Assembly: GCA_964016885.1 (NCBI GenBank)
Contig: OZ024740.1
Span: 7,770,450 to 7,834,449, forward strand
Reading direction: 5' to 3'
From: Eledone cirrhosa
Lineage: Eukaryota > Mollusca > Cephalopoda > Octopoda > Eledonidae
Length of the DNA stretch: 64,000 nt
Made by a program: the position numbers and the translations under genes. The notes under the pieces were generated by a model. It was not told the origin of the DNA. It ran no database searches and saw only the letters and a list, made by a program, of their open reading frames with translations. How positions within the stretch are numbered: position 1 is the first letter of the stretch; every line of letters starts with the position of its first letter. Shown piece after piece: positions 51,990-64,000 of this stretch.

Positions 51990-54379
51990 TGTAAGTTTCT
52001 ATTGGTATATCAGTTTCTATTGGTATGTCAGTTTCGATTGGTATGTCAGTTTCGATTGTTATGTCAATTTCGATTGGTATATCTGTTTCGATTAGTATGT
52101 CCGTTTCTATTGGTATATCAGTTTCGATTGGTATGTCAGTTTCGATTGGTATATCAGTTTCTATTGATATATCAGTTTAGATTGGTATGTCAGTTTCCAT
52201 TGGTATGTCAGTTTCGATTCGTATGTCAGTTTCGATTGGTATATCAGTTTCGATTGGTATGTCAGTTTCTATTGGTATATTAGTTTCTATTGGTATGTCA
52301 GTTTCGATAGGTATGTCAGTTTCTATTGGTATATCAGTTTCGATTGGTATGTTAGTTTCTATTGGTATGACAGTTTCGAATGGTATATCAGTTTCGATTG
52401 GTATATCAGTTTCGATTGGTATATCAGTTTCGACTGGTATGTCAGTTTCGATTGGTATATCAATTTTGATTGGTATATCAGTTTCGATTGGTATATCAGT
52501 TTCCATTAGGATGTTAGTTTCTATTGGTATATCAGTTTCGATTGGTATATCAGTTTCAGTTTGTATGTCAGTTTCTATTGGTATATCAGTTCCTGTTGGG
52601 ATGTCAGTTTCGATTGGTATATCAGTTTCGATTGGTATATCAGATCCTATTGCTATATCAGTTTCTATTGGTATGTCTGTTTCGATTGGTATGTAAGTGT
52701 CGATTGGTATATCAGTTTCGATTGTTATGTCAGTTTCGATTGGTATATCAGTTTCTATTGATATATCAGTTTAGATTGGTATGTCAGTTTCGATTCGTAT
52801 GTCAGTTTCGATTGGTATATCAGTTTCGATTGGTATGTCCGTTTCCATTGATATATCTGTTTCTATTGGTATGTCAGTTGCGATAGGTATGTCAGTTTTT
52901 ATTGGTATATCAGTTTCGATTTGTATGTCAGTTTCTATTGTTATATCAGTGACTATTGGTATGTCAGTTTCGATTGGTATGTCAATTTCGATTGGTATAT
53001 CAGTTTCTATTGGTATGTCAGTTTCTAATGGTAAATCAGTTTTGATTGGTATATCAGTTTAGATTAGTATGTCAGTTTCTATTGGTATGTCAGTTTTGGT
53101 CAGTATATCAGTTTCTATTGGTATGTCAGTTTCGATTGCTATGTCAGTTTCAATTGGTATATCAGTTTTGATTGGTATATCAGTTTAGATTAGTGTGTCA
53201 GTTTCGATTGGTATGTCAGTTTCGATTAGTATGTCAGTTTCTATTGGTATATCAGTTTCGATTGATATATCAGTTTCGATTAGTATGTCAGTTTCTAATG
53301 GTATGTCAGTTTCGATTAGTAAATCAGTTTCTATTGGTATGTCAGTTTGGATTGGTATGTCAGTCTGGATTGGTATATCAGTTTCGATTGTTATATCAGT
53401 TTCGATTGTTATGTAAGTTTCTATTGGTATATCAGTTTCTATTGGTATGTCAGTTTCGATCGGTATGTCAGTTTCGATTGTTATGTCAATTTCGATTGGT
53501 AGATCAGTTTTGATTGGTATGTTAGTTACTATTTGTATATCAGTTTCGATTAGTATATCAGTTTCTATTGGTATGTCAGTTTCGATAGGGAAGTTAGTCC
53601 TCGATTTGTATGTCAGTTTCTATTGGTATATCTGTTTCGATGGGTATGTCAGTTTCGATTGGTATGTCAGTTTCTATTGGTATATCAGCTTCGATTGGTA
53701 TATCCGTTTAGATTAGTATGTCAGTTTCTATTGGTATGTCAGTTTCGGTCAGTATAACAGTTTCTATTGGTATGTCAGTTTCGATTGGTAATTCAGTTTC
53801 TATTGGTATATCAGTTTCGATTGGCAAAGCAATTCCGATTGGTATATCAGTTTCGATTGGTATGTCAGTTTCCATTGGTATATCAGTTTCGATTAGTATG
53901 TCAGTTTCGATTGGTATATCAGTTTTGATTGGTATGTCAGTTTCTATTGGTATATTAGTTTCTATTGGTATGTCAGTTTCGATAGGTATGTCAGTTTCTA
54001 TTGGTATATCAGTTTCGATTGGTATGTTAGTTTCGATCGTTATGTCAGTTTCGATTGGTATATCAGTTTCTATTGGTATGACAGTTTCGATTGGTATATC
54101 AGTTTCAATTGGTATGTCAGTTTCGATTGTTATGTCAGTTTCGATTGGTATGTCAGTTTCGTTTAGTATGTAAGTTTCCATTGGTATGTTAATTTCGATT
54201 GGCATATCAGTTTTGATTAGTATGTCAGTTTCTATTGGTATATCAGTTTCGATTGGTATATCAGTTTCGACTGGTATATCAGTTTAGATTGGTATATCAG
54301 TTTCGATTGGTATATCAGTTTCGACTGGTATGTCAGTTTCGATTGGTATATCAGGTTCGATTAGTATATCAGTTTTGAT

Positions 54380-55840
54380 TGGTATATCAGTTTCGATTGG
54401 TATGTCAGTTTCGATTGGTATATCAGTTTCTATTGATATATCAGTTTAGATTGGTATGTCAGTTTCGATTCGTATGTCAGTTTCGATTGGTATATCAGTT
54501 TCGATTGGTATGTCCGTTTCTATTGATATATCTGTTTCTATTGGTATATCAGGTTCGATTAGTATATCAGTTTTTATTGGTATATCAGTTTCGATTTGTA
54601 TGTCAGTTTCTATTGGTATGTCAGTTTCGATTATTATATCAGTGACTACTGGTATGTCAGTTTCGATTGGTATGTCAATTTCGATTGGTATATCAGTTTC
54701 TATTGGTATGTCAGTTTCTATTGGTAAATCAGCTTTGATTGGTATATCAGTTTAGATTAGTATGTCAGTTTCTATTGGTATGTCAATTTTGGTCATTATA
54801 TCAGTTTCTATTGGTATGTCAGTTTTGATTACTATGTCAGTTTCAATTGGTATATCAGTTTCGATTGGTATATCAGTTAAGATTAGTATGTCAGTTTCGA
54901 TTGGTATATCAGTTTCGATTAGTATGTCAGTTTCTATTGGTATATCAGTTTCGATTGATATATCAGTTTCGATTAGTATGTCAGTTTCTAATGGTATGTC
55001 AGTTTCGATTAGTATATCAGTTTCTATTGGTATGTCAGTTTGGATTGGTATGTCAGTCTGGATTGGTATATCAGTTTCGATCGTTATATCAGTTTCGATT
55101 GGTATGTTAGTTTCTATTGGTATATCAGTTTCTATTGGTATGTCAGTTTCGATTGGTATGTCAGTTTCGATTGTTCTGTCAATTTCGATTGGTATATCTG
55201 TTTCGATTAGTATGTCCGTTTCTATTGGTATATCAGTTTTGATTGTTATATCTGTTTCGATTGGTATGTCAATTTCTATTGTTATATCAGTTTCGATTGG
55301 TATGTTAGTTTCTATTGGTATATCAGTTTCTATTGGTATGTCAGTTTCGATTGGTATGTCAGTTTCGATTGTTATGTCAATTTCGATTGGTATATCTGTT
55401 TCGATTAGTATGTCCGTTTCTATTGGTATATCAGTTTCGATTGTTATATCTGTTTCGATTGGTATGTCAATTTCTATTGGTATATCAGTTTCGATTGGTA
55501 TATCAGTTAAGATTAGTATGTCAGTTTTGATTGGTATGTCAGTTTCGATTAGTATGTCAGTTTCTATTGGTATATCAGTTTCGATTGATATATCAGTTTC
55601 GATTAGTACGTCAGTTTCTAATGGTATGTCAGTTTCGATTAGTATATCAGTTTCTATTGGTATGTCAGTTTCGATAGGTATGTTAGTCCTCGATTTGTAT
55701 GTCAGTTTCTATTGGTATATCTGTTTCGATGGGTATGTCAGTTTCGATTGGTATGTCAGTTTCTATTGGTATATCAGTTTCGAATGGTATGTCTGTTTCG
55801 ATTAGTATATCAGTTTCTATTGGTATGTCAGTTTCTATTT
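54380..55840. repeat. Higher-order block repeated about 3 kb downstream, copy 1
   Basis: Matches 57640-58790. The offset is 3,258 bp on the left (54456 against 57714) and 2,952 bp on the right (55699 against 58651). Copy 1 therefore carries 306 extra bases, exactly 17 units, between about 55.1 and 55.65 kb. There a run of units is itself repeated. Confidence 0.78.
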
Positions 55841-56034
55841 GTATATCAGTTTGGATTGGTATATCAGATTCGATTGGTATGACAGTTTCGATTGGTATGT
55901 CAGTTTCGATTGGTATATCAGTTTCCATTGGTATGTCAGATTCGATTGGAATGTCAGTTTCTATTGGTATATCAGTTTCGATTGGTATGTCAGTTTCTAT
56001 TGGTATATTAGTTTCAATTGGTATGTTAGTTTCA

Positions 56035-57004
56035 ATTGTAAGTCAGCTTCGATTAGTATATCAGTTTCTATTGGTATGTCAGTTTCGATTGGTATATCAG
56101 TTTCAATTTGTATGTCAGTTTCTATTGGTATATCAGTTCCTATTGGGATGTCAGTGTCGATTGGTATATCAGTTTCGATTGGTATATCAGTTTCGATTGG
56201 TATGTCAGTTTCGATTAGTATATCAGTTTCTATTGGTATATCAGTTTAGTTTGGTATGTCAGTTTCGATTTGTATGTCAATTTCGATTGGTATATCAGTT
56301 TCGAATAGTGCGTCAATCTCGATTGGTATGTCAATTTCGATTAGTATATCAGTTTCTATTAGTATGTCAGTTTCTATTGGTATGTCAGTTTCGGTCAGTA
56401 TAACAGTTTCTATTGGTATGTCAGTTTCGATTGGTATGTCAGTTTCTATTGGTATATCAGTTTCGATTGGCAAAGCAATTCCGATTGGTATATCAGTTTC
56501 GATTGGTATTTCAGTTTCCATTGGTATATCAGTTTCGATTGGTATGTCAGGTTTGATTGGTATATCAGTTACTATTGGTATCTCAGTTTTGATTGGTATG
56601 TCAGTTTTGATTGGTATATCAGTTTCGATTGGTATGTGAGTTTCTATTGGTATATTAGTTTCTATTGGTATGTCAGTTTCGATAGGTATGTCAGTTTCTA
56701 ATGGTAATCAGTTTCGATTGGTATGTTAGTTTCGATCGTTATGTCAGTTTCGATTGGTATATCAGTTTCTATTGGTATGACAGTTTCGATTGGTATATCA
56801 GTTTCGATTGGTATGTCAGTTTCGATTTGTATGTCAGTTTCGATTGGTATATCAGTTTCGAATAGTGCGTCAATCTCGATTGTTATGTCAGTTTCGATTG
56901 GTATATCACTTTCGGTTGGTATGTCAGCTTCGATTAGTATATCAGTTTCTATTAGTATGTCAGTTTCTATTGGTATATCAGCTTCGATTGGTATATCCGT
57001 TTAG
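56035..57004. repeat. About 1-kb amplified block, copy 1 of 4
   Basis: The block is bounded on the left by a one-base deletion (ATTGTAAGTCAGC, normally ATTGGTAAGTCAGC) and on the right by ATATCCGTTTAG. Inside it carries a second one-base deletion, GGTAATCAG for GGTATATCAG, at 56703, and the unit GAATAGTGCGTCAATCTCG. Having both rare slips together marks all copies as products of one ancestor. Confidence 0.85.
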
Positions 57005-57639
57005 ATTAGTATGTCAGATTCTATTGGTATGTCAGTTTCGGTCAGTATAACAGTTTCTATTGGTATGTCAGTTTCGATTGGTATGTCAGTTTCTATTGGT
57101 ATATCAGTTTTGATTGGCAAAGCAATTCCGATTGGTATATCAGTTTCGATTGGTATGTCAGTTTCAATTGGTATATCAGTTTCGATTGGTATGTCAGGTT
57201 TCGATTGGTATATCAGTTACTATTGGTATGTCAGTTTCGATAGGTATGTCAGTTTCTATTGGTATATCAGTTTCGATTGGTATGTTAGTTTCGATCGTTA
57301 TGTCAGTTTCGATTGGTATATCAGTTTCTATTGGTATGACAGTTTTGATTGGTATATCAGTTTCAATTGGTATGTCAGTTTCGATTGTTATGTCAGTTTC
57401 GATTGGTATGTTAGTTTCGTTTAGTATGTAAGTTTCCATTGGTATGTTAATTTCGATCGGCATATCAGTTTTGATTAGTATGTCAGTTTCTATTGGTATA
57501 TCAGTTTTGATTGGTATATCAGTTTCGACTGGTATATCAGTTTAGATTGGTATATCAGTTTCGATTGGTATATCAGTTTCGACTGGTATGTCAGTTTCAA
57601 TTGGTATATGAGGTTCGATTAGTATATCAGTTTTGATTT

Positions 57640-58790
57640 GTATATCAGTTTCGATTGGTATGTCAGTTTCGATTGGTATATCAGTTTCTATTGATATATC
57701 AGTTTAGATTGGTATGTCAGTTTCGATTCGTATGTCAGTTTCGATTGGTATATCAGTTTCGATTGGTATGTCCGTTTCTATTGATATATCTGTTTCTATT
57801 GGTATATCAGGTTCGATTAGTATATCAGTTTTTATTGGTATATCAGTTTCGATTTGTATGTCAGTTTCTATTGGTATGTCAGTTTCGATTATTATATCAG
57901 TGACTATTGGTATGTCAGTTTCGATTGGTATGTCAATTTCGATTGGTATATCAGTTTCTATTGGTATGTCAGTTTCTATTGGTAAATCAGCTTTGATTGG
58001 TATATCAGTTTAGATTAGTATGTCAGTTTCTATTGGTATGTCAATTTTGGTCATTATATCAGTTTCTATTGGTATGTCAGTTTTGATTACTATGTCAGTT
58101 TCAATTGGTATATCAGTTTCGATTGGTATATCAGTTAAGATTAGTATGTCATTTTCGATTGGTATGTCAGTTTCGATTAGTATGTCAGTTCCTATTGGTA
58201 TATCAGTTTCGATAGATATATCAGTTTAGATTAGTATGTCAGTTTCTAATGGTATGTCAGTTTCGATTAGTATATCAGTTTCTATTGGTATGTCAGTTTG
58301 GATTGGTATGTCAGTCTGGATTGGTATATCAGTTTCGATTGTTATATCAGTTTCGATTGGTATGTTAGTTTCTATTGGTATATCAGTTTCTATTGGTATG
58401 TCAGTTTCGATTGGTATGTCAGTTTCGATTGTTATGTCAATTTCGATTGGTATATCTGTTTCGATTAGTATGTCCGTTTCTATTGGTATATCAGTTTCGA
58501 TTGTTATATCTGTTTCGATTGGTATGTCAATTTCTATTAGTAGATCAGTTTTGATTGGTATGTTAGTTACTATTTGTATATCAGTTTCGATTAGTATATC
58601 AGTTTCTATTGGTATGTCAGTTTCGATAGGTATGTTACTCCTCGATTTGTATGTCAGTTTCTAGTGGTATATCTGTTTCGATGGGTATGTCAGTTTCGAT
58701 TGGTATGTCAGTTTCTATTGGTATATCAGTTTCGAATGGTATGTCTGTTTCGATTAGTATATCAGTTTCTATTGGTATGTCAGTTTCTAT
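57640..58790. repeat. Higher-order block repeated about 3 kb upstream, copy 2
   Basis: Collinear with 54380-55840 minus 17 units. It has the private differences TTACTCCTCG at 58638, where other markers read TTAGTCCTCG, and TTCTAGTGG at about 58661. Confidence 0.76.
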
Positions 58791-58986
58791 TTGTATATCA
58801 GTTTGGATTGGTATATCAGATTCGATTGGTATGACAGTTTCGATTGGTATGTCAGTTTCGATTGGTATATCAGTTTCCATTGGTATGTCAGATTCGATTG
58901 GAATGTCAGTTTCTATTGGTATATCAGTTTCGATTGGTATGTCAGTTTCTATTGGTATATTAGTTTCAATTGGTATGTTAGTTTCA

Positions 58987-59938
58987 ATTGTAAGTCAGCT
59001 TCGATTAGTATATCAGTTTCTATTGGTATGTCAGTTTCGATTGGTATATCAGTTTCAATTTGTATGTCAGTTTTGATTAGTATATCAGTTTCTATTGGTA
59101 TATCAGTTTCGATTGGTATGTCAGTTTTGATTAGTATATCAGTTTCTATTGGTATATCAGTTTAGATTGGTATGTCAGTTTCGATTTGTATGTCAGTTTC
59201 GATTGGTATATCAGTTTCGAATAGTGCGTCAATCTCGATTGGTATGTCAATTTCGATTAGTATATCAGTTTCTATTAGTATGTCAGTTTCTATCGGTATG
59301 TCAGTTTCGGTCAGTATAACAGTTTCTATTGGTATGTCAGTTTCGATTGGTATGTCAGTTTCTATTGGTATATCAGTTTCGATTGGCAAAGCAATTCCGA
59401 TTGGTATATCAGTTTCGATTGGTATTTCAGTTTCCATTGGTATATCAGTTTCGATTGGTATGTCAGGTTTGATTGGTATATCAGTTACTATTGGTATCTC
59501 AGTTTTGATTGGTATGTCAGTTTTGATTGGTATATCAGTTTCGATTGGTATGTGAGTTTCTATTGGTATATTAGTTTCTATTGGTATGTCAGTTTCGATA
59601 GGTATGTCAGTTTCTAATGGTAATCAGTTTCGATTGGTATGTTAGTTTCGATCGTTATGTCAGTTTCGATTGGTATATCAGTTTCTATTGGTATGACAGT
59701 TTCGATTGGTATATCAGTTTCGATTGGTATGTCAGTTTCGATTTGTATGTCAGTTTCGATTGGTATGTCAGTTTCGATTGGTATATCAGTTTCGAATAGT
59801 GCGTCAATCTCGATTGTTATGTCAGTTTCGATTGGTATATCACTTTCGGTTGGTATGTCAGCTTCGATTAGTATATCAGTTTCTATTAGTATGTCAGTTT
59901 CTATTGGTATATCAGCTTCGATTGGTATATCCGTTTAG
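58987..59938. repeat. About 1-kb amplified block, copy 2 of 4
   Basis: Same left deletion (58987), internal deletion (59619) and right end as the copy at 56035. It has its own change of unit content near 59.07-59.15 kb, where the units reading TTCCTATTGGGATG are replaced. Confidence 0.85.
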
Positions 59939-60262
59939 ATTAGTATGTCAGATTCTATTGGTATGTCAGTTTCGGTCAGTATAACAGTTTCTATTGGTAT
60001 GTCAGTTTCGATTGGTATGTCAGTTTCTATTAGTATATCAGTTTCGATTGGCAAAGCAATTCCGATTGGTATATCAGTTTCGATTGGTATGTCAGTTTCA
60101 ATTGGTATATCAGTTTCGATTGGTATGTCAGGTTTGATTGGTATATCAGTTACTATTGGTATGTCAGATTCGATTGGAATGTCAGTTTCTATTGGTATAT
60201 CAGTTTCGATTGGTATGTCAGTTTCTATTGGTATATTAGTTTCAATTGGTATGTTAGTTTAA

Positions 60263-61250
60263 ATTGTAAGTCAGCTTCGATTAGTATATCAGTTTCTATT
60301 GGTATGTCAGTTTCGATTGGTATATCAGTTTCAATTTGTATGTCAGTTTCTATTGGTATATCAGTTCCTATTGGGATGTCAGTGTCGATTGGTATATCAG
60401 TTTCGATTGGTATATCAGTTTCGATTGGTATGTCAGTTTCGATTAGTATATCAGTTTCTATTGGTATATCAGTTTAGATTGGTATGTCAGTTTCGATTTG
60501 TATGTCAGTTTCGATTGGTATATCAGTTTCGAATAGTGCGTCAATCTCGATTGGTATGTCAATTTCGATTAGTATATCAGTTTCTATTAGTATGTCAGTT
60601 TCTATTGGTATGTCAGTTTCGGTCAGTATAACAGTTTCTATTGGTAAGTCAGTTTCGATTGGTATGTCAGTTTCTATTGGTATATCAGTTTCGATTGGCA
60701 AAGCAATTCCGATTGGTATATCAGTTTCGATTGGTATTTCAGTTTCCATTGGTATATCAGTTTCGATTGGTATGTCAGGTTTGATTGGTATATCAGTTAC
60801 TATTGGTATCTCAGTTTTGATTGGTATGTCAGTTTTGATTGGTATATCAGTTTCGATTGGTATGTGAGTTTCTATTGGTATATTAGTTTCTATTGGTATG
60901 TCAGTTTCGATAGGTATGTCAGTTTCTAATGGTAATCAGTTTCGATTGGTATGTTAGTTTCGATCGTTATGTCAGTTTCGATTGGTATATCAGTTTCTAT
61001 TGGTATGACAGTTTCGATTGGTATATCAGTTTCGATTGGTATGTCAGTTTCGATTTGTATGTCAGTTTCGATTGGTATGTCAGTTTCGATTGGTATATCA
61101 GTTTCGAATAGTGCGTCAATCTCGATTGTTATGTCAGTTTCGATTGGTATATCACTTTCGGTTGGTATGTCAGCTTCGATTAGTATATCAGTTTCTATTA
61201 GTATGTCAGTTTCTATTGGTATATCAGCTTCGATTGGTATATCCGTTTAG
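60263..61250. repeat. About 1-kb amplified block, copy 3 of 4
   Basis: Same two one-base deletions at 60263 and 60931. The unit before the left deletion reads GTTTAAATTG where the other copies have GTTTCAATTG. The internal marker interval is conserved: 59619 to 60931 is 1,312 bp. Confidence 0.85.
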
Positions 61251-61862
61251 ATTAGTATGTCAGATTCTATTGGTATGTCAGTTTCGGTCAGTATAACAGT
61301 TTCTATTGGTATGTCAGTTTCGATTGGTATGTCAGTTTCTATTGGTATATCAGTTTCGATTGGCAAAGCAATTCCGATTGGTATATCAGTTTCAATTGGT
61401 ATGTCAGTTTCAATTGGTATATCAGTTTCGATTGGTATGTCAGGTTTGATTGGTATATCAGTTACTATTGGTATCTCAGTTTCGATTGGTATGTCAGTTT
61501 CGATTGGTATATCAGTTTCGATTGGTATGTCAGTTTCGATTGTTATGTCAGTTTCGATTGGTATGTCAGTTTCGTTTAGTATCTAAGTTTCCATTGGTAT
61601 GTTAATTTCGATTGGTATATCAGTTTTGATTAGTATGTCAGTATCTATTGGTATATCAGTTTCGATTGGTATATCAGTTTCGACTGGTATATCAGTTTCG
61701 ATTGGTATATCAGTTTCGATTGGTATGTCAGGTTTGATTGGTATATCAGTTACTATTGGTATGTCAGATGCGATTGGAATGTCAGTTTCTATTGGTATAT
61801 CAGTTTCGATTGGTATGTCAGTTTCTATTGGTATATTAGTTTCGATTGGTATGTTAGTTTCA

Positions 61863-62851
61863 ATTGTAAGTCAGCTTCGATTAGTATATCAGTTTCTATT
61901 GGTATGTCAGTTTCGATTGGTATATCAGTTTCAATTTGTATGTCAGTTTCTATTGGTATATCAGTTCCTATTGGGATGTCAGTGTCGATTGGTATATCAG
62001 TTTCGATTGGTATATCAGTTTCGATTGGTATGTCAGTTTCGATTAGTATATCAGTTTCTATTGGTATATCAGTTTAAGATTGGTATGTCAGTTTCGATTT
62101 GTATGTCAGTTTCGATTGGTATATCAGTTTCGAATAGTGCGTCAATCTCGATTGGTATGTCAATTTCGATTAGTATATCAGTTTCTATTAGTATGTCAGT
62201 TTCTATTGGTATGTCAGTTTCGGTCAGTATAACAGTTTCTATTGGTATGTCAGTTTCGATTGGTATGTCAGTTTCTATTGGTATATCAGTTTCGATTGGC
62301 AAAGCAATTCCGATTGGTATATCAGTTTCGATTGGTATTTCAGTTTCCATTGGTATATCAGTTTCGATTGGTATGTCAGGTTTGATTGGTATATCAGTTA
62401 CTATTGGTATCTCAGTTTTGATTGGTATGTCAGTTTTGATTGGTATATCAGTTTCGATTGGTATGTGAGTTTCTATTGGTATATTAGTTTCTATTGGTAT
62501 GTCAGTTTCGATAGGTGTGTCAGTTTCTAATGGTAATCAGTTTCGATTGGTATGTTAGTTTCGATCGTTATGTCAGTTTCGATTGGTATATCAGTTTCTA
62601 TTGGTATGACAGTTTCGATTGGTATATCAGTTTCGATTGGTATGTCAGTTTCGATTTGTATGTCAGTTTCGATTGGTATGTCAGTTTCGATTGGTATATC
62701 AGTTTCGAATAGTGCGTCAATCTCGATTGTTATGTCAGTTTCGATTGGTATATCACTTTCGGTTGGTATGTCAGCTTCGATTAGTATATCAGTTTCTATT
62801 AGTATGTCAGTTTCTATTGGTATATCAGCTTCGATTGGTATATCCGTTTAG
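61863..62851. repeat. About 1-kb amplified block, copy 4 of 4
   Basis: Same two one-base deletions at 61863 and 62532. This copy alone has a compensating one-base insertion, GTTTAAGATTGG at 62071, so its 18-bp phase is briefly restored. Confidence 0.85.
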
Positions 62852-64000
62852 ATTAGTATGTCAGATTCTATTGGTATGTCAGTTTCGGTCAGTATAACAG
62901 TTTCTATTGGTATGTCAGTTTCGATTGGTATGTCAGTTTCTATTGGTATATCAGTTTCGATTGGCAAAGCAATTCCGATTGGTATATCAGTTTCGATTGG
63001 TATGTCAGTTTCAATTGGTATATCAGTTTCGATTGGTATGTCAGGTTTGATTGGTATATCAGTTACTATTGGTATCTCAGTTTCGATTGGTATGTCAGTT
63101 TCGATTGGTATATCAGTTTCGATTGGTATGTCAGTTTCGATTGTTATGTCAGTTTCGATTGGTATATCAGTTTCCATTAGTATGTCAGTTTCTATTGGTA
63201 TATCAGTTTCGATTGGTATATCAGTTTCAATTTGTATGTCAGTTTCTATTGGTATATCAGTTCCTGTTGGGATGTCAGTTTCGATTGGTATATCAGTTTC
63301 GATTGGTATATCAGATCCTATTGCTATATCAGTTTTTATTGGTATTTCTGTTTCGATTGGTATGTAAGTGTCGATTGGTATATCAGTTTCGATTGGTATG
63401 TCAGTTTCGATTGGTATATCAGTTTCGATTGGTATGTCCGTTTCTATTGATATATCTGTTTTTATTGGTATGTCAGTTGCGATAGGTATGTCAGTTTTTA
63501 TTGGTATATCAGTTTCGATTTGTATGTCAGTTTCGATTGGTATGTCAATTTCAATTGGTATATCAGTTTCAATTGGTATATCAGTTTAGATTAGTATGTC
63601 AGTTTCGATTGGTATGTCAGTTTCGATTAGTATGTCAGTTTCTATTGGTATATCAGTTTCGATGGATATATCAGTTTCGATTAGTATGTCAGTTTCTAAT
63701 GGTATGTCAGTTTCGATTAGTATATCAGTTTCTATTGGTATGTCCGTTTGGATTGGTATGTCAATCTGGATTGGTATATCAGTTTCGATTGTTATATCAG
63801 TTTCGATTGGTATGTAAGTTTCTATTGGTATATCAGTTTCTATTGGTATGTCAGTTTCGATTGGTATGTCAGTTTCGATTGTTATGTCAATTTCGATTGG
63901 TATATCAGTTTCGATTGTTATATCTGTTTCGATTGGTATGTCAATTTCTATTGGTAGATCAGTTTTGATTGGTATGTTAGTTACTATTGGTATATCAGTT

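Larger units (their letters stand above)
30461..64000. repeat. 18-bp minisatellite array, right part
   Basis: Same 18-bp unit, same orientation and same phase as the left part. Joining base 28988 directly to 30461 gives a continuous unit (TTGGTA followed by TATCAGTTTC). The array continues past the end of the window. No unique DNA longer than a unit variant is seen. The stretch holds diverged units, higher-order repeats and a few one-base slips, which are listed separately. Confidence 0.98.
40900..64000. repeat. Array domain C2: family-A higher-order repeats
   Basis: The 19-bp marker (GTCCT or its CTCCT variant) occurs at 41737, 44006, 46662, 46897, 49761, 53597, 55686 and 58638. GGCAAAGC occurs at 40900, 41963, 44232, 44844, 49987, 50545, 53823, 56469, 57116, 59385, 60050, 60697, 61362, 62298 and 62963. 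Marker density rises toward the right end, where a roughly 1-kb block has been amplified. The block at 46021-46780 matches 20700-21460 in domain A at a constant offset of 25,321 bp. Confidence 0.85.

Noticed and set aside
1..64000. CRISPR array
   Set aside because: Direct repeats abut with no spacers, the unit is 18 bp, there are no cas genes, and the embedded LINE shows an animal genome.
1..64000. Telomeric or rDNA-type repeat
   Set aside because: The unit is not TTAGGG-like, and no rRNA or tRNA segment is seen. A centromeric or subtelomeric location cannot be judged from this window.

Overview
The window is almost entirely one tandem repeat. It is an 18-bp head-to-tail minisatellite with consensus TATATCAGTTTCGATTGG, about 33% GC. 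It fills 1-28988 and 30461-64000, about 62.5 kb or roughly 3,470 units, and runs off both ends. The only non-satellite DNA is a 1,472-bp, 5'-truncated non-LTR retrotransposon (LINE) at 28989-30460 on the + strand. I see no host gene, tRNA, rRNA, CRISPR array or bacterial feature.

Organism: an animal genome, most likely a cephalopod mollusc (octopus, squid or cuttlefish). The basis is the 3' end of the LINE. Its tail (AAAAAGCACCCAG, then GTTAGGAAGGGCATCCAGC, then CCCATGCTAGC and a GAT-repeat terminus) matches, from memory, the tail of abundant cephalopod SINEs. This is recall and has not been searched. The satellite itself does not identify a taxon.

Layout: (A) 1-23840 is a patchwork of higher-order repeats. 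They are marked by a recurrent 19-bp unit containing GTCCTCGATTT and by a divergent unit starting GGCAAAGCAATTCCG. (B) 23841 to about 34950 is a distinct sequence family that lacks both markers. It contains a 3,853-bp tandem duplication, and the second copy carries the LINE. (C) From about 34951 to 64000, a mixed transition leads back to family-A repeats, with further local amplifications near 48.6-52.0 kb and 54.4-63.0 kb.

How it works together: there is no operon or pathway. The story is repeat turnover. Length changes are nearly always whole multiples of 18 bp. Following marker units across the window, every departure from 18-bp phase is accounted for by 39 sites, which reduce to 12 distinct events. 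Removing 28989-30460 restores exact phase, so the LINE inserted with no net gain or loss of array sequence. The very long ORFs over the array (up to 787 codons) follow from an 18-bp unit that is stop-free in five of six frames. They should not be annotated as genes without expression data.
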